DNA of 38,717 nt. It comes from Pseudomonas kitaguniensis (GTDB taxonomy: Bacteria; Pseudomonadota; Gammaproteobacteria; Pseudomonadales; Pseudomonadaceae). Both the position numbers and the translations under genes were made by a program. Of the stretch, positions 30,301-38,717 are shown piece by piece. The notes below the pieces were generated by a model. It ran no database searches. It saw only the letters and a list, made by a program, of their open reading frames with translations, and was not told the origin of the DNA. The stretch spans positions 1 to 38,717 of the forward strand of contig NZ_VUAZ01000046.1 in NCBI RefSeq assembly GCF_009296165.1, written 5' to 3'. How positions within the stretch are numbered: the stretch's first letter is position 1; every line of letters starts with the position of its first letter.

Positions 30301-33300
30301 TTGGCCGTCGGCGACATTCGTGCCCACCTGGTGGCGCACCTGCCGGACTATATGGTCCCGGTGGCCTACGTGAAACTCGCGGCATTGCCGCTCACCGCCA
30401 ACGGCAAACTCGACCGCAAGGCGCTGCCTGCGCCCGACATGGCCGCGCTGTTTACCCGCGAATACGTGGCGCCGCAAGGCGAGATCGAAAGTGTGTTGGC
30501 GCAGATTTGGGCGGATGTGCTGCACGTGGAGCGGGTCGGGCGCCGCGACCATTTCTTTGAGCTGGGCGGGCACTCGCTGCTGGCCATGCGCATGGTGTCG
30601 CAAGTGCGCCAGCGCCTCGGTGTCGAGCTGATACTCGGCGATTTGTTTGCCAATGCCGAGCTGGCGGCGGTCGCCGAGGTGCTCGCCAAAGCCGGTCGCA
30701 GCACTTTGCCGGACATTCTCCCGGCCAATCGCGATGACGACGTGCCGCTGTCCTTCGCCCAACAACGCCTGTGGTTTTTGGCGCTGATGGAAGGTGCCAA
30801 CACCGCCTACAACATTCCTATCGGCTTGCGTTTACGTGGGCAGTTGCATGTCGAGGCGCTGCAACGGGCGCTGGCGCGTATCGTCGCGCGGCATGCAACC
30901 TTGCGCAGCCGCTTCGCCCAGCACGGCGACGACGCCAAAGTGCTGATCGTGCCCGCTGAAGAGGTGTTGCCGCTGCAAGTGCAAGACCTGCGCCGCCACC
31001 CGCAACCGCAGCAAGCGCTGGACGCGTTGATTCACGGCGAAGCCTCGGCGCCGTTCGACCTGGAGCGTGGCCCTTTGCTGCGCGGGCGTTTGGTGGTGAT
31101 GGGCAGCGATCACCATGTATTGCTGCTGACCCTGCACCATATCGTCTCCGATGGCTGGTCGATGGGCGTGCTCACCCGTGAGCTGATGGCGCTGTACCAG
31201 GCGTTCAGCCATGGCCAGCGCGACCCGTTGCCGCCACTGCCGATTCAGTACGGCGACTTTGCCGTGTGGCAACGTTTGTGGCTGAGCGGCGAAGTGCTGC
31301 ACCGCCAAAGCAGCTACTGGCAGCAGGCGTTGGCCGGTGCGCCGGCACTGCTCACCTTGCCGACTGACCGCCCACGCCCGGCGCAACAGGACTACGCCGG
31401 CAGCAGCGTTGAAGTGCGCTTGAATGAACGCCTCACCGCCGGGCTCAAGGCTTTGAGCCAACGCCATGGCACCACGCTGTACATGACCTTGATGGCCGCC
31501 TGGGCCTCGCTGTTGGCGCGGCTGTCCGGGCAAACCGACGTGGTGATCGGCTCGCCGGTGGCCAACCGAACGCGCAGCGAGGTGGAAGGGCTGATCGGCC
31601 TGTTCGTCAACACCCTGGCGGTGCGTATCGACACCTCGGGCGAGCTGAGCACCGAGGCATTGCTGGCGCGCGTAAAAACCCTGACGCTGGACGCTCAGGC
31701 CCATCAGGACCTGCCGTTCGAGCAAGTGGTGGAAGTCACCCGGCCGGTCCGCAGCCTGGCCCACAGCCCGCTGTTCCAGACCTTGCTGAGCTGGCAGGAC
31801 AGCAGCGCACCGACCCTGGCGTTGGGCGATCTGGCGCTGGAAGGGATTGTCGAGAACAGCCACTTTGCCAAGTTCGACCTGTCGCTGAACCTGGGTGAAG
31901 TACAGGGCAGCATTCTCGGCGCGCTGGAATATGCGCTGGCGCTGTTCGATCAGTCGACTGTCGAGCGTTACGTCGGCTACTTCACCCGCGTGCTGCAGGC
32001 GATGGTCGATAACGACCAGGCGGTGCTGGAACATGCGCCGCTGGTGGATGAGCGTGAGCGTCAGCAGCTGCTGGTCGACTTCAACGCCACCGCAGTGGCC
32101 TACGACCTCAAGCAAACCCTGCACGGCCTGTTCGAAGCGCAGGTGGCGCGCACGCCGCAGGCGATTGCGGTCAAGGCAGGCGAACAGCAACTGACGTACG
32201 CCGAGCTGAACGCGCAGGCGAATCAGTTGGCCCACCACTTGCTGGCGCTGGGCGTGGAGCCGGGTTCGCACGTGGCGATCTGCGTGGAGCGCAGCCTTGA
32301 AATGGTCGTCGGCCTGTACGCCATTCTCAAAGCCGGCGCGGCCTATGTGCCGCTCGACCCGGCTTACCCGCAAGAGCGCATTGCCTACATGCTGCAAGAC
32401 AGCGCGCCGGTGGTGGTGTTGGCCCAAGCGGCCACGCGCGGCTTGCTCGGCGCGGTGCCGGTAGTCGAGCTGGACCAGCCTGACTGGCAGCATCAACCGA
32501 TGGAAAACCCTGGTATTGAGGGCGTGGCCGCGTATGTGATCTACACCTCGGGCTCCACCGGGCAACCCAAGGGCGTGATCAACGAACACACCGGCGTGGT
32601 CAACCGCCTGTTGTGGATGCAGGACGAATATGGCCTGACGGCGCATGACACGGTGCTGCAAAAAACCCCGTTCAGCTTCGACGTTTCTGTGTGGGAGTTC
32701 TTCTGGCCGCTGTTTACCGGCGCGCGCCTGGTGATGGCAGGGCCTGGCGGGCATAAAGACCCGGCATACCTGTGCGAGGTGATCGCGGCTGAACAGGTCA
32801 CGACGTTGCACTTCGTGCCGTCGATGCTCGATGTGTTCCTCGCCCATGGCGACGTCAGCCAAGCGGCTGGGCGGGTACGCGTAATATGCAGCGGCGAAGC
32901 CTTGCCGGGCAGCCTGGTGCGGCGCTTCAAGCAACAGTTGCCGGGCAGCCAGTTGCATAACCTGTATGGCCCGACTGAAGCGGCGGTCGACGTCACGGCC
33001 TGGAACTGCGCCGGTGCGGTCACGCCGGACAACACACCGATCGGCAAACCCATCGCCAACACGCGCATTTACGTGCTCGATAGCCAATTGCAACCGGTGC
33101 CGTTGGGCGTGGTCGGTGAGCTGTTCATCGGTGGCGTGCAAGTGGCGCGCGGTTATCTCAACCGGCCTGAACTGACTGCCGAGCGTTTCCTCAACGACCC
33201 GTTCAGCCCAGGGCGGATGTACCGCACGGGGGACGTCGGCCGCTACTTGGCGGACGGTACTATTGAGTACCTGGGGCGCAATGATGACCAGGTGAAGATC

Positions 33301-36300
33301 CGCGGGTTACGCATTGAACTGGGCGAAATCCAGGCGCGCCTGCTGGAGTATCCGCAGGTCAGCGAGGCCGCCGTGGTGGCGCGCGAAGACCGGCTGGTGG
33401 CGTATTACACCGGCACGCACAGCGACATTGACGCGCTGCGCAGCCATTTGCTGCAGCACTTGCCGGAGTTCATGGTGCCGGCGATTTTTGTGCACCTCGA
33501 CGCGCTGCCGCTGAGCCCCAACGGCAAACTCGACCGCAAGGCGCTGCCCGCGCCGGGCGTGGATTCGCTGAGGTTGCGCGAGTACGAAGCGCCGGTGGGG
33601 GATACCGAAATCGCGCTGGCCAGCCTGTGGGCCGAGTTGCTGAACGTAGAGCGCGTGGGCCGTCACGACAATTTCTTTGAACTGGGTGGGCACTCGTTGT
33701 TGGCCGTCAGCCTGATGGGCCGTATGCGCCGCCTCGGCTTGTCGGCCGATGTGAAAGTGCTGTTCGGCCAGCCGACGTTAAGCGCGTTGGCGGCGGCGCT
33801 GGGCGGCGGGCGTGAAGTGGTGGTGCCGGTGAATGGCATTGCCGCCGACTGCCGCCATATCACCCCGGCCATGCTCACGTTGGTCACGCTGGACCCAGGC
33901 GCTATCGAGCGCATCGTCGCCTGTATCCCCGGCGGCGCGGCGAATGTGCAGGACATTTACCCGCTGACGCCGTTGCAGGCCGGCATGCTTTATCACCACC
34001 GCGCGGTGACGGAAGGCGACGCGTACGTGCTGCAAGCGCAGTTCGCATTCGACAGCCTGCTGCGCTTGCAAGCGTTTACCAAGGCGTTGCAGGCGGTGAT
34101 CCAGCGGCACGACGTGCTGCGCTCGTCATTCCATTGGGACGGCCTGGAAGAACCGGTGCAAGTAGTGTGGCGTGAAGCCTCGTTGAGCGTCGAAAACGCG
34201 CCGTTGCCACAACGCCTCGACCTCGCCCAAGCCCCGCTGATGCGCCTGGTGTATATGCAGGACCCGCAGGCTTCACAGCGTGTGGTGGCGACCTTGCTGT
34301 TCCATCACTTGGTGATGGACCACATTGCCCTGGACATCCTGCAGCACGAACTGCAGGCGTTTCTGTTGGGCCGCGAGGACCAACTCGGCGCAGCGGTGCC
34401 GTACCGCAACTACGTGGCCCAGACCCGCTTGAGCGTCGACGATCACGCAGGGTTTTTCGCTGAAATGCTCGCTGAGATTGATGAGCCCACCGAGGTCGCC
34501 AACCTCGGCGGTGAGGCAAACGCGCAACTGACCCTCGACCCGCAGTTGAGCCTGCGCCTGCGTACTCAGGCGCGTCAGTCGGGCGTCAGCGCGGCCAGCC
34601 TGATGCACTTGGCCTGGGCGCATGTGCTGGGCAAGGTCTGCGGTCGCGAGCGCGTGGTATTCGGCACGGTGATGCTCGGCCGCCTGCAAGGTGGCGAAGG
34701 CGCAGAACGCGCCATGGGCGTGTTTATCAACACCTTGCCGCTGCGCGTCGACGTGGGCGAACACTCGGTACGCACGGCGCTGCGTGCGACCCACGCGCGC
34801 CTTAGCCAACTGCTCAGCCATGAGCATGCGCCGCTGGCATTGGCCCAGCGTTGCAGCGGCGTGCCGGTGGGCACGCCGTTGTTCAATGTGCTGTTCAACT
34901 ACCGCCACAGCGCGCCGCCCGTTGGCGGTGTGGCCGAGGCGTGGCAAGGTATTCAATTGCTCAAGGCCGAAGAACAGAGCAACTATGCGTTGTCGGTGAG
35001 CGTCGATGACCTTGGTGATCATTTCAGCCTGCACGCCATGGGGCAGGGCGCCGAGCGTTTGTGTGGTTACTTGCAGGTTGCCCTGGAGCAACTGGTGCAG
35101 GCGCTGGAGCAACACGCCGAGATCGCCATCGGGCACCTGCCGATTCTGCCGCAGGCCGAACGCCAACAACTGGCGCAGTTCAACGCCACCACCCGCGCGT
35201 TCCCCCGCGAGCACACGGTGCAGCGTCTGTTCGAAGCCCAGGCCCACGCGCGGCCTGACGCGGTGGCGGTGCTGCATGGCGAGCACGCGGTGAGCTATGG
35301 CGAACTCAACACCCGCGCCAACCGCCTGGCTCATCACCTGTTGGAACTGGGGGTGCGCCCCGCCGACCCGGTTGCGATCCTGTTGCCGCGCTCGATTGAC
35401 CTGCTGGTCAGCCAATTGGCCGTGCTCAAATGCGCCGCCGCTTATGTGCCGCTGGACATCAACGCGCCCGTCGAGCGCCAAGCGTTTATGCTGCAAGACA
35501 GCGGCGCGGCCTGGCTGTTGACCCGCAGCGCGCTGGCGGTCGACTGCGCAGCGCGCCGCCTCGACCTCGACAGCCTGACCGTCGCCGCGCAACCGAGCCA
35601 CAACCCGGACCTGTCGCAGCACTCGGACAGCGTGGCGTACATCATGTACACCTCCGGTTCCACCGGCACGCCGAAGGGCGTATTGGTGCCGCACCGTGGC
35701 ATCACGCGGCTGGTGATCAATAACGGCTACGCCGACTTCAACCACACTGACCGCGTGGCCTTCGCCTCTAACCCGGCGTTCGATGCGAGCACCGTGGACG
35801 TGTGGGCGCCATTGCTGCACGGCGGCCAGGTGCAGGTGATCGACCACGCCACCTTGCTCGACCCGGCCGCCTTCAGCGTCGCGCTGGCAGGCACCACTGT
35901 GCTGTTCCTCACCACCGCGTTGTTCAACCAATACGTGCAGATGATTCCCGAGGCCCTGGCTGGCCTGCGCATCCTCTTGTGCGGCGGCGAACGTGGCGAC
36001 CCTTCGGCGTTCCGCAGCCTGTTGGCGCGGGCGCCCGACCTGCGCATCGTCCATTGCTATGGGCCGACGGAAGCCACCACTTACGCCACCACGCATGCCG
36101 TGCATGCGGTTGCCGATGACGCTACCAGCGTGCCCGTGGGTCGGCCGATTTCCAACACGCAAATCCACGTGCTGGATGCGCAGTTGCAGCCGGTGCCGCT
36201 GGGTGTGGTCGGCGAAATCTGCGTCGGTGGCGACGGCGTCGCCATTGGTTATTTAAACCGGCCTGAGCTGACGGCCGAGAAGTTCGTGCAAGACCCGTTC

Positions 36301-38646
36301 AACCCGGGCAGCGTGATCTACCGCACCGGCGACCTCGGCCACTGGACGGCGGACGGCCTGCTGGAGTGCATCGGGCGTAACGATGACCAAGTGAAGATTC
36401 GCGGTTTTCGCATTGAGCTGGGTGAAATCCAAGCGCGGCTGGCGCTGTGCGCGAGCGTTCAGGATGCAGTGGTGTTGGCGCGTGAAGACGTACCGGGTGA
36501 CAAGCGCCTGGTGGCGTATTTCACGTGGGCCGCTGAACCGGTTGACGTCGACAGCGTGCGGGCGTTTTTGCAAGGCCAGTTACCCGAATACATGCTGCCG
36601 TCGGCCTATGTGCCGCTGGCGCACATGCCACTGACGGCAAATGGCAAGATCGATCGCAAAGCCTTGCCTGTACCGGCCCCGGACGCGGTGATCAGCCGCG
36701 CGTTTGAAGCGCCGGTGGATGCGCTTGAGCAGACCCTGGCGCAGTTGTGGGCCGAGGTACTCAAGCTTGAGCAGGTTGGGCGGCATGACAGCTTCTTTGA
36801 ACTCGGCGGGCATTCATTGCTGGCGATTCGACTGGTCAACCTGATGCAAGAGGCGGGGTTGCAGGTGTCACTGGCCGAGCTGTTCCAGCACGCCAACGTG
36901 GCCTGCGTCGCCGCCATGCTGAGCCAGCGCACGGCTGCGCCTGCGCGCGACCATTCGGTGATCACCGTGCGTAGCAGTGGCTCGCAGCCGCCGCTGTTTC
37001 TGGTGCACGAGTTCAGCGGCATGGACGTGTACTTCCCGGCGCTGGGCCAGCACTTGCCCGGTGATTATCCGATTTACGGCCTGCCGGGCGTGGCGTTGGG
37101 CGAGCCGCGCCTGAACACCATGGAAGGCCTGGCGGCGCGCATGGTCGGTCTGATTCGCAGCCTTCAACCGCACGGGCCGTACCGCGTGGCGGGTTGGTCG
37201 TTCGGCGGTGTGCTGGCCTATGAAGTCGCCATGCAACTGCTGGGGCTGGATGAACCGGTGGCGTTTCTCGGCCTGATCGACACCTACGTGCCGCGCATGA
37301 CCGACCAGGGCAAGGCGCGCTGGAGCGGGCCGGACGCTCTGAAGCGGCATTTGTTGTTGCAGTGCACGGCGTATTGGAAAGCACAGGGAGGTGTGGATGA
37401 GCTGGCAAGCCTGGAACAATTGGAGGCAGACATTCGACAGTTGGACCTTGCGGCTCTGCTGCAACGCTGTCGCGATCAAGGTTTGTTGTACGCGCAAATG
37501 GCAGCGGCGACGGACGCGGACCTCATAAGTTTTATCCAGCGCGAAGTGGGCCATGGGCATGCGTTGGCGCACTACAGCCTGTTCCCGTTGCCGGTGCCAG
37601 TGCACCTGTTCAGCGCGCTGGAGCGCCCGACCGAGTTGTCACGGCGCAGCACGTCGCTGGGCTGGAACGACGCGTTGGCGCCTGCGCAATTGCGCCAAAT
37701 CGAGGTGCCGGGTGACCACCAGAGCATGATGCAGGCGCCGCATATCCAGGCCTTGGGCGCTGCGATGACTCAGGCCATGGCTGCGTGTGCCCCGGTGGCG
37801 CAGGCGCAGCATCAAGCCTTACTGCGGATTCAGAGTGGCCGCGCGGGGTATGCGCCGGTGTTCTGTGTGCCGGGTGCGGGCGATAGCGTTACCGGCTTCG
37901 TCGGTTTGAGTGAAGCACTCGGGCGCGAATGGCCGCTGTATGGTTTGCAGCCGCGTGGCCTGGATGGCGAGGCGGTGCCGCACAGCCAAGTGGAAGCGGC
38001 GGCGCAGGGGTATTTGGTAGCACTGGAGCACGAGTGCCCACGCGGGCCGGTGCATTTGATCGGGCATTCGTTTGGCGGCTGGGTCGCGCTGGAGATGGCG
38101 CTGCGGTTGCAGGCGATGGGCCGTGAAGTGGCGTCGTTGACGGTGATCGACAGCGAGGCGCCGGGCGGCGCGGGCCGGCCTTACACAACAACGGCAGCCT
38201 TGTTGCGGTTGATTGAGGCCATGCAGTTGTCGGCGGGCAAACCGCTGGGCATCGACCGTGCCGAGTTTGCCGGTTGGGACGAGGTGACGCAGCGCCAGCG
38301 CTTGCATGCCGGCATGGTCGCGGTCGGCTTATTGCCGGCGCGCGCCAGTGTGGACGCGATGGATGGGCCGGCGCGCACTTATGCGGCGGCGTTGCGCACC
38401 GTGTATCGGCCTGCGCACCGCTACAACGGTGTGGTGCGCCTGGTGTTGGCGGAAGACCCGGCGCTGGATGCGTCAGGCAATCAGCGCGAGCAGGGCTTGA
38501 TGATTGAAGGTTGGCGCGGGCAGGGCAGTGCGTTGCAGGTTTGGTATGGCGCGGGCAACCACTTCACGTTGCTCAAGGCCCCCAATGTGTTGGGCTTGGC
38601 TGGGTGGTGGCGTGCAGGCGTTGGCGTAGGCGAGGAGGTCTCATGA
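27314..38646 (+). CDS. viscC: Lipopeptide NRPS, three modules (Leu-Ser-Ile) with tandem thioesterases, ViscC/MassC type; frame broken once
   Basis: The GTG start overlaps the previous TGA as GTGA. With one G restored near 29651 the protein is 3777 residues. It has a TubC-type docking domain (about 1-55), three C-A-T modules with carrier serines at 1088, 2128 and 3168, then two thioesterase domains with nucleophiles in GWSFGG (Ser 3296) and GHSFGG (Ser 3586). Adenylation codes give Leu, Ser and Ile (or Val), residues 7-9 of the viscosin group. The condensation domains are dual, LCL and dual, which predicts D-Ser6, L-Leu7 and D-Ser8. The first thioesterase should close the ring on the Thr3 hydroxyl. 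The open pieces are 27314-29782 and 29611-38646. The same four-plus-three module layout with a separate initiation gene is known from viscosin and massetolide producers. Confidence 0.87.
27590..30690 (+). other. NRPS module 7: dual C/E - A(Leu) - T
   Basis: ILFHHVSAEQGD and core HHMALDH mark a dual domain that would make Ser6 D. Pocket residues DAWFLGNVVK are the same leucine code as module 5, and the two adenylation domains are very similar. The adenylation domain is broken near 29651: the expected HDGAEDLDALL reads through only if one G is added to GAC-GCGCC. The carrier serine codon is at 30574. Confidence 0.84.
30730..33790 (+). other. NRPS module 8: LCL condensation - A(Ser) - T
   Basis: This is the only ordinary condensation domain in the window: it starts VPLSFAQQRLWFLALMEG and has the core HHIVSDGWS. 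It joins two L-configured partners, so Leu7 stays L. Pocket residues DVWHISLVDK specify serine. The adenylation and carrier part is nearly the same as in module 6, although the condensation domains belong to different classes. The carrier serine codon is at 33694. Confidence 0.85.
33850..36930 (+). other. NRPS module 9: dual C/E - A(Ile/Val) - T
   Basis: MLYHHRAVTEGDAYVLQ and core HHLVMDH fit a dual domain that makes Ser8 D. Pocket residues read DAVFLGCTYK (FDASTVDVW, VLFLTTA, LLCGGE, HCYGPTEATTY), close to branched-chain codes; Ile is expected from the viscosin template, but Val or Leu cannot be excluded. The domain resembles the Val module 4 in this region. The carrier serine codon is at 36814. 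Confidence 0.78.
36960..38640 (+). other. Tandem thioesterase domains TE1-TE2
   Basis: TE1 (about 36960-37760) opens PPLFLVHEFSGMDVYF and has nucleophile motif GWSFGG (Ser codon 37198). TE2 (about 37840-38640) opens APVFCVPGAGDSVTGF with GHSFGG (Ser codon 38068), Asp in VIDSEAP and a late GNHFTLL His. Tandem thioesterases end many Pseudomonas lipopeptide synthetases. In studied cases TE1 does most of the ring closure and release, and TE2 helps or edits. Confidence 0.88.
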
Positions 38647-38717
38647 GGCCGCCGGGATCGTTCCCACGCGCTGCGCGGGAATGCCGCCGCGCACGCTCTG
38701 CGTCCGGTTTAAGGCGC
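38643..38717 (+). other. Possible start of a downstream gene, cut by the window end
   Basis: GGAGG lies 4 bases before an ATG (38643-38645) that overlaps the TGA of the NRPS gene, an ideal coupled start. The frame stays open to the window end, but its 25 codons run through a dispersed repeat and do not look like a protein I recognise. In viscosin-type clusters MacAB-type exporter genes often follow here, but nothing in these bases shows that. Confidence 0.2.
38656..38704. repeat. Dispersed Pseudomonas intergenic repeat (GATCGTTCCCACGC type)
   Basis: GATCGTTCCCACGCG-CTG-CGCGGGAATGC forms an imperfect hairpin (TTCCC/GGGAA and CGC/GCG with one mismatch) followed by GCACGCTCTGCGTCC. This pattern is a familiar short palindromic repeat between genes in P. 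fluorescens-group genomes. It begins only 10 bases after the NRPS stop and may continue beyond the window. Confidence 0.55.

Noticed and set aside
29611..38646. A separate NRPS gene starting at 29611
   Set aside because: It begins in the middle of an adenylation domain whose first half is in the frame starting at 27314; one restored base joins them.

Overview
The window looks like a Pseudomonas fluorescens-group chromosome. Coding DNA is GC-rich with third-position G/C bias, a REP-type 20-bp inverted pair sits in an intergenic region, and the genes are typical of this group: cti, nfuA, aerobic-type cobalamin genes and two giant NRPS genes. The NRPS domain order and predicted substrates match the second and third synthetases of the viscosin/massetolide lipopeptide family.

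Layout. (1) 1-2071 is the 3' part of cti, followed by a REPIN-like element, nfuA and a terminator. (2) 3061-5172, minus strand, is a compact operon cbtB-cbtA-cobE-cobM behind a cobalamin riboswitch (5283-5472). (3) 5714-7177 is a serralysin-type RTX metalloprotease of visibly lower GC, lying between two divergent cobalamin riboswitches. (4) 7328-14189, plus strand, is a second riboswitch followed by cobW, cobN and a ChlI/ChlD-type chelatase gene. The ChlI (AAA+) and VWA parts of that gene lie in different frames, joined at a textbook -1 frameshift signal: slippery A AAA AAG, 5-nt spacer, 14-bp stem-loop. (5) 14409-38646 holds two NRPS genes overlapping by GTGA. The first has four modules (Thr-Val-Leu-Ser), the second three modules (Leu-Ser-Ile) and tandem thioesterases. 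(6) The last 75 bases hold a dispersed-repeat sequence next to a strong ribosome binding site and ATG.

How the genes work together. The minus operon supplies predicted cobalt uptake (CbtAB) and two corrin-ring steps. The plus operon supplies predicted cobalt delivery (CobW) and insertion (CobN plus the ChlI/D partner), so B12 would control both through separate riboswitches. The two NRPS proteins would add residues 3-9 of a nine-residue lipopeptide. Both start with TubC-type docking domains and no initiation module is present, so the synthetase for residues 1-2 is expected elsewhere.

Main caveat. The NRPS reading frame is broken four times, each time consistent with loss of one G in a GGC context (near 14679, 17624, 24235 and 29651). 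Sequence on both sides is intact, so consensus error or very recent mutation are both possible. All calls come from reading the sequence; no database search was run.
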